NCBI GenBank assembly: GCA_032717465.1
Contig: JAVRFU010003718.1
Location: 1,682,856-1,746,855, forward strand
Direction of reading: 5' to 3'
From: Coenobita brevimanus
Lineage: Eukaryota > Arthropoda > Malacostraca > Decapoda > Coenobitidae
Length of the DNA stretch: 64,000 nucleotides
Both the position numbers and the translations under genes were made by a program. The stretch's first letter is position 1; each line of letters starts with the position of its first letter. This document shows, piece by piece, positions 1-9,038 of this stretch. The notes below the pieces were generated by a model. The model saw only the letters and a program-made list of their open reading frames with translations, had not been told where the DNA came from and searched no databases.

Positions 1-657
1 CTTGACTCTCATTGGTCTTGTTTCCCCTTTCTTATAAGGCCCTATCCTCCTTACTTCCTCAATTTCTTTTACCCACTTGTTTCCTTCGGGGTCAATCTTG
101 CCTAATATTCCTCTGACCATGTTCGTGTCTCTCTCGAGTCTTGCGAACCTAACCTTTTCTTCCTCTTCCCTGTTTCCAAATACTATCACACATCTGTTCC
201 TTTCTACAGTTTCTCTCACTATTTTCTCTTTTTTCTTCAGTATTTTCACTACATTTTCTTCCATTTCTTTCTTGTTCATTTCCCTTTCTTCCTGGATGAT
301 CTCTCTTAAGCTGACCACTTCTTTCTGTTCTTCCTCTACGTGTGCCCACTTTGCCTTGTGTTCTTCTAGTACATTACTCACCTTCTCCGTTTTATTAGTA
401 CTCTCTTCAAGTTTCCTCCTCAGTTCAACATTTTCCCGCTTCAAATTCTTAATCTCTTCATTGGCTGTTTCGTTGGACTGGATTAGACTCTGTATGGTGG
501 TTTCCGTATTTCCTGACACATCCTTTATCACTAGATTCTCTACTTTTTTTTCGAGTTCACTAATCCTCATAATTAATGTTTTCACCAGGTCCATGACATT
601 AGTATTAGCATCAAATCCTTGAAATTCCATTCCCTCATTGTTTACATTTTCGGCCAT
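1..657 (-). CDS. LINE ORF1-like coiled-coil protein, 5' part, open at window edge
   Basis: Reading leftwards from the ATG at 657-655, the frame stays open for 219 codons to base 1, so the protein continues outside the window. It begins MAENVNNEG. About residues 25-150 are charged and heptad-like (for example LKRENVELRRKLEES), which predicts a coiled coil. A more compact region follows with RCVIVFGNREEEEKVRFAR and ends in RRIGPYKKGETRPMRVK. A coiled coil followed by an RRM-like block is the usual plan of nucleic-acid-binding ORF1 proteins encoded upstream of endonuclease/RT in many LINEs. This is seen by translation; the family link is from general similarity. The start is the first ATG, 15 bases left of an unrelated RT fragment. 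It could also be a domesticated copy, but the repeat-rich setting argues for a LINE. Confidence 0.6.
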   Translation of the reverse strand, partial: MAENVNNEGMEFQGFDANTNVMDLVKTLIMRISELEKKVENLVIKDVSGNTETTIQSLIQSNETANEEIKNLKRENVELRRKLEESTNKTEKVSNVLEEHKAKWAHVEEEQKEVVSLREIIQEEREMNKKEMEENVVKILKKKEKIVRETVERNRCVIVFGNREEEEKVRFARLERDTNMVRGILGKIDPEGNKWVKEIEEVRRIGPYKKGETRPMRVK

Positions 658-671
658 CTTTAACGTACCGA

Positions 672-1053
672 TCAAGGTGTGTGGGGTGTGGGTATGTCGT
701 GCATGTATAGGTTAAAGAGTGTAGAGGACAAAACAGATCCTTGGGTGATGCCGTTTGTGAAGTTTCTGATGTTGGAAGACTGACTGGCAAATGTTACGTG
801 TGCACATCTGCCTGCTAAGTAGTCTGCCAACCATTTTTTTGTGTTATTGTGCATGTTTGTGTTGAGTATTTTGTTTGTGAGGTTGTGGCGGGGGATGGCA
901 TCAAAAGCTTTGCTAATGTCTAGTGTGATTAGGAGTGTTCTGTGTGGTGGCCTAGCTGAATTCATGCCATCGAAAACTCTCTGTGTAAGGTCAGTAAGAA
1001 GGGTGTTTGTGGAGTGCAGTGGCCTAAAGCCATGTTGTGACTGGGCTAGGGGC
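672..1053 (-). pseudogene. Non-LTR reverse transcriptase fragment
   Basis: The translated fragment starts near SQHGFRPLHSTNTLLTDL, passes through LLITLDISKAFDAIPRHNL (first catalytic Asp of the RT palm) and ends with NGITQGSVLSSTLFNLYMHD, the conserved QGSVLSP block before the YxDD box. The YxDD box, thumb and everything after it are missing, because the sequence switches at about 672 to a different element. No start codon of its own is expected. The fragment is about 125 residues of a domain that normally exceeds 250. It is a dead piece of an unclassified LINE. Confidence 0.75.
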
Positions 1054-1080
1054 CAGTGCTGAAAGGTGCTGTTTTTCATT

Positions 1081-1437
1081 TTGTTTTCTGTTCTCCCTTA
1101 CAGTTAGCCTCTGAGTTACTGTTACATCAAGTGCACCAATTATCATCTTCCTTGTAGATTGCTGGTCAGTCAAAAATTCCTGCTCGCACTTAGGAACTTC
1201 CTTTTCCTTTTCACAGTGGCATCTGGAAGAGTCGACACATTTACAAGAAGCTATGTCAGAAAGTTTCATGGCTTCCTTCATGAATTGGTCTAACATGTCC
1301 TCACAGGAGTCTGTTCCGTTTCTTCCTTTCATTGGCTTCAAACGTCTAAGGTGCTTCTGGTAGTATACTTTGACTCGAGTGATGATGCAGTAATGATGAC
1401 ATGTAGGAATGCTGGCCTTTTTCCAAATCTCTTCCAC
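1081..1437 (-). pseudogene. Cysteine-containing fragment of an uncharacterised arthropod repeat-associated protein
   Basis: The frame carries IWKKASIPTCHHYCIITRVK, then CKCVDSSRCHCEKEKEVPKC and EFLTDQQSTRKMIIGALDV. I recall similar Cys-spaced stretches followed by a LTDQRTTRKM-like block in uncharacterised multi-copy arthropod proteins, but cannot name the family. The conserved-looking part ends near 1081; beyond it the frame runs into the neighbouring RT fragment. There is no evidence of a complete gene. Function unknown; a transposon origin is likely from copy context only. Confidence 0.35.
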
Positions 1438-1862
1438 TTGTACTGCTACATAGAAAACAATTCACTTGAGGATTTTTTACTCCTTCTTGAATTAGTTGGC
1501 ATCTTTTCTGCAACAAAGCTTGAACAATATCCTCATAAGTAGGCAGTGTATTATGAGTAAGCTATTTTGGTGGGCCAAATATGGGGCTTTCAGTACTTCT
1601 CCGTATTTTAAGTTTTCCTTTACTTTTCAATGACATCATATCTCAGACTTTTCTAGCACTTTAAGATATGTGGACATATCAGTCTCAAGCAAAAATAGAT
1701 TGAAAGATGCCTGCATTAAGAATTGTATCAACCCTGAAAATACAAAAAAGGAAAATATTCAATGCTCCTGAGGCCAGTGAAGATTCTAAGACAGTTTATA
1801 TTTTTTTATGGAAAGTTTATTTTATCATGTCACAACTTCTGAGCACCCATGGCACTTGATAT

Positions 1863-2520
1863 CTAAAAATGTAATTTTTCACTCCATCCAAATGGGCATG
1901 GTTCCCCCAATCGTAAGTCTGGGAAACGAAGAAGCAGGGGAAGATGATCGCTACCTAGGTACGAGCCAAGGGAAAATTCAGCCTCTATGAATCTCGACTC
2001 ACCTATACAGAGATCAAGGACTGAAGCAGCAACTGTGTGCGGATCAAACCGAGTATGTAGACCTGCCGGGGAGAGGAGAGTGAACCATGATGGGTTGAAG
2101 AGGAAACTGAATGCTGAGGAACCCGAGACATTCCGGGAAATGTCCAGAAGATCTGGTTCCCAGCACCGATGATGTGTGTTGAAGTCACCGGGAACCAGGG
2201 CCAGGCAAGGAATCTGAGCCATATAATTCGCCCTGCCCCAAAGACTGGCATGGATTGTAAGCCACCAATACAGATGCCCAGCCACCTGCCAACTCCACCT
2301 GGACTGCCATGATCTCCAGTACACTGTCCTCAAATCACGACAGGGTAAGATGCCAGCACTTGACGTCCTCCCTAACCATAACAGCCAACCCCCCCTCCCA
2401 ACTTGGGGAATCTGTCCTCGCGAAAGAGGACGTAGCCCCGTAGGTTGAAACTGATCATCGGGCATAACCACATCTCACACACTCCTATAAATGCTGGCCG
2501 AAGTTCATCTACAAACATTT
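1863..2520 (-). pseudogene. LINE endonuclease (APE/EEP-type) domain, frameshifted
   Basis: Reading right to left, pieces of an apurinic-endonuclease-like domain appear in alternating frames. FIGVCEMWL lies near 2490, the catalytic block PGDFNTHHRCWEPDLLD near 2170, VLDLCIGESRFIEAEFSL near 2000, and the terminal SDH box in GSYLGSDHLPLLLRFPDL near 1930. The order and the GDFN and SDH motifs identify the endonuclease that nicks the target during LINE insertion. At least one frameshift lies between 2250 and 2450. No RT follows on the left. Clade is uncertain; the layout fits I/R1/Jockey-like elements. Confidence 0.7.
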
Positions 2521-3466
2521 AATATCCTGAGTTTTCCCAACCAAGGAGTGTGCATTCCAGAACAAAAGCATTAAGTGCACAGGGAGGCCCATCATGAAGG
2601 AGGGACAAGTTCTGAAATCCCAGGCAGAAGCTGCTTACAGATGTCCAAGAGGTTAAAGTCCTGCAAAGAAGTGGGAAGTGCTTCAGGTAGGATTCAAAAA
2701 AGAGGAGCGAAAAAGTCGGGGGTGATGGAATAAGTGCCGTTACCGACGGATGAATCCGAGTTTAGCGGTGGTAGGCGAGGGGAAGTATACAGACATGTTT
2801 CCTATTAGGAGGAGGCTGAGAGGTGCCCCTATCCTCAGTTCAGACCAGAGCGGCCAACAGTTCCTCCTCAGCTCCCCAATCACCGGAGGGAGGCGGGCGT
2901 CTACTAGCCAGATGTTGGGGACGAGGTGATCACTTGGGGTGAGGTGACTGAGAAGAGTGTATCACAACATCTGCACATGAGGCTGGAGATGTGGACACTA
3001 CAATGGGCTGGACTGGGATGGGGTCACTGGGAGTCTTTTCTTCCAAAGCATCACTTTGAGGCATCAGAGGAGCAAAGCGGTCAGACACCGGGCTGGGAGC
3101 ATCCAGCAGGGATGATGGGACCCGAGACCAGGCCACCCTCTCAACTAGGGTGTGAGACGGTGAAGGTTGGCTGCGGCATGGGACCCCTAAGGTAGACAAA
3201 AATGCCCTCCACACCTCGACCATTGAAGTAGCTTGTGGTATGGGACCCCAAAGGAAGACAAAAATGGACTCCACACCTCGACCACTGCAGTAGCTTACAG
3301 TACGAGATCCCTAAGAGACAAAAATGTCCTCCAGACCTTGACCATTGCAGTGGGTTGCGGTGTGGTAATCTGAAAGGAAGCATTTCATTTATGTAATCCT
3401 CTCACACCTCTTCGACCAGCAGGTAGCAGCAAGGTGGCTATGAGGCCTCGCTCTTAGAGATGTTTA
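2521..3466. other. Possible 5' (ORF1) part of the same LINE; no firm gene
   Basis: On the minus strand 2930-3274 gives a Ser/Pro-rich frame (PSSLLDAPSPVSDRFAPLMP) lacking zinc knuckles or other diagnostic motifs. Its position upstream of the endonuclease fragment would suit a degenerate LINE ORF1, but that is inference. Apart from the tandem repeat at 3180-3362, nothing else is recognisable here. Confidence 0.25.
3180..3362. repeat. Tandem repeat, three ~61-bp units
   Basis: Units start at 3180, 3241 and 3302. Each contains a core like AGACAAAAATG followed by a CTCCACACCTCGACCATTG-like segment and ends in a GTAGCTT or GGGTTGCGGT variant. Divergence between units is visible by eye (roughly 15-25%). 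The repeat sits in the low-complexity part upstream of the endonuclease fragment. Confidence 0.8.
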
Positions 3467-4067
3467 ATCTATCTATCTATTGCCAGACACCTTAATCCTG
3501 AAAGGGGTAGCCACAAACAAATCATCTTCATGTCGCCCTGTCCCCCACCATTTCACTGCCCTGCTCGCAGCTCACACACCTCTCCCTCATATACCTCTCC
3601 ACTCCATCCCTCCATCTCATCTTTGGCCTCTCTCTCCCTCTCCCCCCCTCCACCTCACTCCTCACTCATACACACTCTCCATCTTATCCACAAGGCCAAA
3701 CCACCTCAGTGTGTTTCTCCTAATGCTTCCTATGACATCCACATCAACACCACAATGCTCCTTCACTTCCTTATTTGTCAGTTTCTCTCTCCATGTGACT
3801 TCACATGCTCCTCTCAAATAACTCATTTCCAATGCTCTCACTCTTGACTTCTGTCCCTCTGACAAGGTCCAAGCTTCACTTCCATATACAACAATTGGTA
3901 TTACAATTCTATCATGTAATAACTTTTTCACTTCCATGCTCACTTCCCTGTTTCTTATCACTGCCTTCAAGGAGCCAGCAACCTTTCTTCCTTGTTGTAC
4001 CCTTTCAAGCACTTCACCCTCTAAACTTCCATCCTTACTCATCACACTACCCAAGTATTTAAACATA
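3467..4067 (-). pseudogene. RTE-type LINE, 3'-terminal fragment
   Basis: The 3' end carries a short (TATC)n run (plus-strand view) and the conserved tip TTGCCAGAC. The coding remnant reads FKYLGSVMSKDGSLEGEVLE, then YGSEAWTLSEGQKSRVRALE and RRNTLRWFG, the C-terminal block of the RTE family found repeatedly further right. RT and endonuclease are absent: the copy is 5'-truncated at about 4067. It is more diverged than the copies in the array (for example WFGLVDKM in place of WFGHVERM). Confidence 0.85.
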
Positions 4068-4166
4068 CATATAGCTACAAGGCCGAGAGCTGCAGGACAT
4101 AACGTAACATGCCAGTGAGTCAGCATGTTCATTACCAGTAATCCCAATATGGCTTGGGACCCAGCA
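4068..4166 (-). pseudogene. LINE RNase H fragment
   Basis: Translation gives CWVPSHIGITGNEHADSLA, a classical C-terminal RNase H motif of I/R1/Jockey-type LINEs with the final catalytic Asp in HAD. It directly abuts the truncated end of the RTE fragment on its left and a T-rich run (4171-4185) on its right. Only about 30 residues are preserved. Confidence 0.75.
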
Positions 4167-4185
4167 CGTGACTTTTTTTTTTTTT

Positions 4186-4656
4186 TCTATAAACAAAGAC
4201 AGGACAGTCATTCCTGAATTTAGTGATTGGAGGATGAAAGGAAGGTGGGGCATGTGAGGAAGTCAGTGCAGACAGCATCAGAAGGTAAAAATAGATGGAG
4301 GAAGAAAATCTAGGAAGACAAAAGCATACAGTTCTGCAGCGAGAATACTTGCAAAGAAGGAAGGATACTTTTGAACGAGGCATTAGGGAACTGCAAACCT
4401 GACACCATGGCAAAATTTAGAGCCATCAGTAAAGATATGCGTGACAGACGAGTGACAGGGCAAAGTGTACGTAGAGGAAGAAGAGACTTAAAAAAGCAAG
4501 AAAAGGGCAGACCACAGCAGGAGGCAGGAGCCATGGTGGCAAGGACACCGGACGAAGTGGAAGAATACGAGAAAAAGTTAAATCAATAAATTGAAGACAA
4601 GTGGGGACCTGAAAGGGGAACAAAAGGAAATGGGAGACAAAGTGAAAAAGAACGTT
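4186..4656. other. No recognisable gene
   Basis: Purine-rich on the plus strand, with short open frames on both strands. None shows a domain or compositional signature that I can support. Confidence 0.5.
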
Positions 4657-4719
4657 GGAGAAGGCTGGGAGGACAGAGTAATTTACCAGAAGAAAAATAA
4701 CTTAAAAATAATAGATGTA
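4657..4719 (+). repeat. 63-bp direct repeat, copy 1 (flanks Tigger-type MITE)
   Basis: Begins GGAGAAGGCTGGGAGGACAG and ends GATGTA immediately before the MITE terminus. It matches 5841-5903 over the same 63 bases with about eight differences. Confidence 0.8.
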
Positions 4720-5807
4720 CAGTAACCCCTCCAATATCCGGATCAATAGAGCCATAGGCAGGTCCGGATAGTGGTCCTGTCCGGATATTGGGCCCCAGCT
4801 TATGGACTAGTACTTACGGACCCTAACTCTGAAAAACACCTATACAACTCCCTCTGGACATGCATAGCACCTATTTAAGACCCAAATCACACCAATAAGG
4901 GACATAAAAGACTGAAATAAATGCAAAAGAACCATAAAATGAGGTTTTAGAGGTGAGTTTATACAATATTAAACATTCTGGGTACTTACAAGTCCCTTGG
5001 TCTTGGACTGGTTTGAACCGCCAGTTTGCAGTCCACAGTTAATCCTCTGCACTCTAAATTCTAATTTCTTAACACTGCACAACACTGTAAATTCCTGTGT
5101 GTTCTAGTGGCAAGGTATTGCAGTTTATTCACTGTTTATTCACAAAAAACAAGCACCTGTGGCTTGCACTGTTATGAGTATCTGCTCTCCATCGGAGTTA
5201 AGCTGTGACTGTTGATGTTGGTGGGGTAACAGAGTTGCCAGATCAGCAACAGCCACATTACCAATCTCCTCAACTTTCATTGTCAAATATAACTTTTCAT
5301 TACCAAATTCGTAAAGCTAGCATATATTCTTCACTAATTATATATACAAGTGGAAATACATATAATCACTCTCCTTATAACTAACACCATGTTGATTATT
5401 TTCACACTATATAGGGTAGCAGATTAATCAGAGAGAGCAAACAATCCACCATCTCCATCCTGTGTATCCTCATACATGTGAAAAATCCATTTGGTAATGC
5501 ATTATTCTAATGCATTACCAAACGAATTTTTCATTACCAAATTGGCCCACACTTGGTAATGAAAAATACCAAATGGCAACCTGACAGGGGAGGGGGGAGG
5601 GGGAGGAAGGAAGGGGTGAAGGGACCATGGTGTAACAGCTGTTTGGCGCCAGGCGGGAATTTCAAATTATGGGAGGGAAAAAAGTCAGATTTTTTTGAAT
5701 TTTTTGCGGTTTTTGGCCCATTTTGGGAATATTGGATCCCAGGAGGATTATGTCCGGTTAGTGGGGATGTTCGGATATTGGGCGTTCGGATATTAGAGGG
5801 ATTACTG
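4720..5807. mobile_element. Tigger/pogo-type MITE, 1,088 bp, TA target duplication
   Basis: The left end reads CAGTAACCCCTCCAATATCC. The right end, read in reverse, is CAGTAATCCCTCTAATATCC. These inverted repeats match over about 23 bases with a few substitutions, and both ends are flanked by TA (4718-4719 and 5808-5809). CAG termini plus TA duplication are the hallmarks of the pogo/Tigger branch of Tc1/mariner. No transposase frame is present, so it is non-autonomous. The interior (5230-5590) contains several TTGGTAATG segments in both orientations, possibly a nested older element. Confidence 0.85.
5490..5522. repeat. Perfect palindrome inside the MITE
   Basis: Arms of 15 bases (TTTGGTAATGCATTA and its complement) surround a 3-base loop. 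It would form a strong hairpin in single strands, and may be the head-to-head junction of two internal repeats. Confidence 0.8.
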
Positions 5808-5840
5808 TATATGCTTAAATGACATACCTAAAATCATCAT

Positions 5841-5903
5841 GGAGAAGGCTGGGAGGACACAGTAACTTACTAGTAGGAAAATAACGTAAAAATAACTGAT
5901 GTA
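5841..5903 (+). repeat. 63-bp direct repeat, copy 2 (precedes second Tigger-type end)
   Basis: Second copy of the 4657-4719 repeat. It is followed by TATA and then, at 5908, by CAGGCATACCC, which looks like another Tigger-type terminus. Confidence 0.75.
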
Positions 5904-5907
5904 TATA

Positions 5908-6756
5908 CAGGCATACCCAAGTTTAATGATATAACTGGTTAGGTAAAAGCCCATCCTTAGGTGGGGTATCGTATATCGGGGTACTTTTAACATGTATTTC
6001 AATGTGGACCATTTACCAGCCTTGGGTTTCTCCCAAACCAAGTCCAAAACCCACCCAGATTAGCCCAAAAACAAGTTTAAAGGCAATCTAAATGGCCTAA
6101 CAGCTGTCAAGGAAGCTAACCCAAGCCTAACACCTGTAAATAACTCGCTGAAAGCAACAAATAAAGCCTGAAAATTATAAGGAATAGGTTAGAAAATATC
6201 AAACACCTCTCATCACTTCTTTTAAGTCCATGTCTGGTCCTGGTCATCATCCTTGCTATCCCCCCCCAAGCTCCCCAACACTCAATCCTCCTCCTCAAAG
6301 CCCTCAAACCCCATCTCCAGGGAAGGATTAGGAGGGGGGGGAAGCCTGGGAATTTGGGGTGATGGTAAAGGGAGACTGATGCACTGGCTGTGGGAGTGGC
6401 AATAGAGTGCAATGCGATGACTCAGGCAGAGGCAATGGAATGTGATGCAATGACTCAGGCGGAGGTGTTGGAGTGCGATGCGATGGCTCTGGGGGTGGCG
6501 ATGGAGTGCGATGCAATGACACAGGAGGTGGTGTGGGAGACAGCTGCCATAAATGATGAGGTAGCGATGGAGTCAGTTGCGGTGGCTCACGCTGTGGCGA
6601 GGAAGAAAGAGACAATGGCCGAGGTGGTGTGGGAGATGGAGGGTGGGACGAGGAAGGCAGCGATGGAGTGGCAGAGTGCCTTAGTTGAGACACAGGTGAC
6701 ATGGGAGAAGGGGATCAGCTAGAGGTTAGGTCCAGCACAACAGGCCAAGCACGTCC
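5908..6756 (-). mobile_element. Probable 3' end and non-coding tail of Tigger-like element
   Basis: The terminus at 5908 begins CAGGCATACCC after TA, a typical Tigger start. Between it and the transposase pseudogene at 6757 lies A/T-rich sequence and a Pro/Ser-rich minus-strand frame (6328-6702) built on a 33-bp minisatellite. The opposite terminus of this element was not located with certainty. Confidence 0.5.
6405..6536. repeat. 33-bp minisatellite, four units
   Basis: Units begin at 6405, 6438, 6471 and 6504, each starting GA(G/A)TG(C/T)(A/G)ATGC. Because 33 is a multiple of three, both strands stay open: the plus strand reads an 11-residue ECDAMTQAE-like repeat and the minus strand a Pro/Ser-rich one. 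It is probably an expanded tail of the Tigger-like transposase region, not a separate gene. Confidence 0.8.
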
Positions 6757-6783
6757 TCAGCAGGTATCCCTTGGTGTTTCTCT

Positions 6784-6945
6784 GCTGGTTGAAGGCTGGG
6801 CAGATGCTCTGCTGGTTGAAGGCTGGGCAGATGCTCTGCTGGTTGAAGGCTGGGCAGATGCTCTGCTGGTTGAAAGCTGGGCAGATGCTCTGCTGGCTGA
6901 AGGCTGGGCAGATGCTTTGCTCATCGAGGGCTGGGGAGATCCTGT
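6784..6945. repeat. 27-bp minisatellite in transposase tail, six units
   Basis: Six consecutive 27-bp units start at 6784; the first three are identical (GCTGGTTGAAGGCTGGGCAG plus ATGCTCT) and the last two are diverged. On the minus strand they encode a nonapeptide repeat STSRASAQP, extending the Ser-rich C-terminal tail of the transposase. Homogeneous inner units and diverged edge units suggest recent expansion. Confidence 0.9.
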
Positions 6946-7764
6946 GTGACTTGCTGGTGTGGTGGAGGCCTGCTTGAAGAAGGCTGTGATCGTAGTCTGC
7001 CTGGCAGTCCTCTTCTCCTCCAGCATCATCCTGTAGACTTTCATCCCCTCCTTGTGCCAATTAGCTGTGACCTTGCTTCGTCCTGGGAAGGGTTCATTTG
7101 TCTGCATAAGGTCAATTATCTCATCCAGCTTCGTCAGCATCTAATTTAGGATTTTGATGTTTAGAGCTCAGACCTCAGGCACAACCTCCTCCTCCTCTGC
7201 CTCCTGGTGCACCTGCTGGCTCTCCATATTGAGAAACTCCTCATTACTGAGCTCCTTCCTGTGGCTCTCGAGAACCTCCTCCACATTATCCTTGTCGCCC
7301 TCCCTGAAGCCCGCCTCGCACGACAATTTGACTATATCCTGCCACACACGCTGGACAGGCGGAGCTTGCACGCCCTCGGGGAAGCCGGTGAACGCACTCT
7401 GGCCACAGCTTCCGTCACACACCGTCCTCCCGCCAAGCAGCAGTGATGTTCTCACTGGCGTGGCGTATATTATACCCTTTCCAGAACCTTTGTACTGTCT
7501 TCTTGTCATCGCTGTCACAGGCCCTCACCAACTGCTGCATAGTGTGGTGGATGTAGCAAGCTTTAAACGTCACTATCATCCCCTGGTCCATGGGTTGCAA
7601 CAAGGACGTGGTGTTGGGGGGCAGGAACACCACTTCTTTGTTGCTTTCCCGGTCCTTTATCACAGTAGGGTGACCACCACGAGTAATCTGTTGGCTAAGT
7701 TCTCCTTGAAGGCATACCTCTCGAGGACACAAGAGAGGTGGGAGTGAAAATATGAAGAACAGAT

Positions 7765-8085
7765 GTCTGAGCGGTGGCTGAATCGGTAGAGAGGCGGCCT
7801 GCAGTCCTGATGGACCCAGGTTCGAATCCTGGCTAGGGCAGGGAACAGTTTAAGGATTTGAATTTCATAAAAGCAGACTTTCCTGATCTACCAGATGACC
7901 CGCCGACATGTCATAAAAGTACCCCCACTAATACCAGTACACCAGTCCTGTATGAGACAGCCCTAGCATGTATTCAATATGGACGGTGGGTGTTAGCGCC
8001 GAAGTGGTGACATGTAGAGAGGTGTATGGTATGTAGGATGACTACTGGGCCTTGAGAGAAGGCTGTGAAGCCAATGCCCAGAGTC

Positions 8086-8089
<4 letters not shown>
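7765..8089 (+). mobile_element. tRNA-derived SINE, copy 1
   Basis: The head looks like a tRNA: a box-A match in GGTGGCTGAATCGGTAGAG at about 7773 and a perfect box B, GGTTCGAATCC, near 7810, the usual internal promoter for RNA polymerase III. The body continues to GAGTCGGA and ends in a CA run. A second, independent copy lies at 10696. It sits inside the Tigger transposase, so it inserted after that gene. No convincing target duplication was seen. The acceptor stem does not close, so this is not a functional tRNA gene. Confidence 0.85.
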
Positions 8090-8169
<80 letters not shown>

Positions 8170-8187
8170 ACACACACACACACACAC
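8090..8187. repeat. (CA)n microsatellite at SINE 3' end
   Basis: About 98 bases of CA dinucleotides with scattered CG substitutions. Minus-strand VCVCVC frames here are artefacts of the repeat. Confidence 0.95.
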
Positions 8188-8420
8188 AAAACTAGGCCAT
8201 CTTGTCTGACTTCCAAATCATCCCTAAATCCTCCTTCACACACCCCACCAGAGCCCTGGGGTTCTTGGAGTGGTAGACCAGCAGCGGCTTCAACTTGAGG
8301 TCACCCTCAGCATTGCCTCCCAGCAGCAGTGTAAACCGGTCCTTTGAGGCCTTGAACTCTGGTATGGACTTTTCCTCTCTTCCAAGGAATGTCTTATGAG
8401 GACAGCCCAGTCTCATCAAA

Positions 8421-9038
8421 ATTCAAAACCTGCTTCGCGCTGTATAGTAATGGTAGTTTCTTGCTTTAAAGTATGAGCCTACTGGGTTAACCGCATTACA
8501 AATCCCTGAGTGTCTAAAAATGAGATACAGTAAACTTTTTTTTTTTGGTCACCTTGGTAAATTTTTAGTGAAAAATCTACGCATTCGAGAGACCAGGGCA
8601 CCAGATTTTCTGAATATACACAAAACACTGATCCAGGAACTAAATTTTGAGAACAGTCAGAGCCTCCAATGTGCAATGGCAAGCACTTCAAAATGGGAAA
8701 AATAATTTGGTGATCGTTGTCACTGATAAAGGACCCATTTTTGTTGCAGGCCTGTTGCCACGACCACAATAGATGTGAAACTCAAGCTTCGTAAAGCTTC
8801 ATTTTAGGTGAAATGGAAGCTCTAAAAAATTTGAGCCAAATCTGAGATGGTAAGGTGGGGACCACTGATCCACCTGACATGGAATGGCTCCCAACCTAAA
8901 CTTTCCTGGGTAACAAAGTGCCAAAAGAGTACTACAGCTACCACAAATTGACTTAGGACCTCCCCCCACAAGGTATTAAAAAACACAGACATCACAGTAT
9001 ATCACAATGCTTGTCCATCAAATGCCATTCATTAATAA
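8421..9038. other. No recognisable gene; possible transposon terminus at 8526
   Basis: The stretch is A/T-rich. At 8526 the sequence CAGTAAACTTTTTTTTTT follows TA and could be a Tc1/mariner-type end, but no matching inverted end was found on the far side of the Tc1 transposase. Nothing else is supported. Confidence 0.35.

Larger units (their letters stand above)
6757..8419 (-). pseudogene. Tigger-like (pogo/jerky family) DDE transposase, disrupted
   Basis: Pieces appear in order from right to left. At 8419-8192 PHKTFLGREEKSIPEFKASK and DRFTLLLGGNAEGDLKLKPL match the first half of the DDE_1 catalytic domain. At 7732-7415 ESNKEVVFLPPNTTSLLQPM (then DQG) is the signature before the final catalytic acid. 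At about 7300, NVEEVLESHRKELSNEEFLN is the conserved C-terminal block. At 7140-6950, YRMMLEEKRTARQTTITAFF is the tail. The central Asp motif normally seen just before PPNTT is degraded to ITRGGHPTVI. The gene is split by a SINE and CA repeat (7765-8187), contains frameshifts, and has a stop next to the insertion (SDKMA then TAG). The N-terminal CENP-B-like DNA-binding part was not found. It cannot be active. Confidence 0.85.

Noticed and set aside
77..622. 181-codon plus-strand frame rich in Ser and Phe
   Set aside because: Antisense shadow of the coiled-coil ORF1 on the minus strand.
4371..4589. Short basic protein
   Set aside because: 72 codons without recognisable motif or supporting neighbours.
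6390..6722. Plus-strand protein with 11-residue ECDAMTQAE-type repeats
   Set aside because: Opposite strand of the transposase-associated minisatellite; no start context or homology, open only because the period is a multiple of three.
6784..6945. CRISPR-like repeat array
   Set aside because: Units are directly adjacent without spacers, and the context is a eukaryotic transposase tail.
7769..7842. tRNA gene
   Set aside because: A and B boxes are present, but the acceptor stem does not close, and the sequence recurs at 10696 with the same body: it is a SINE head.
7974..8243. Cys/Val repeat protein
   Set aside because: Translation of the (CA)n microsatellite.
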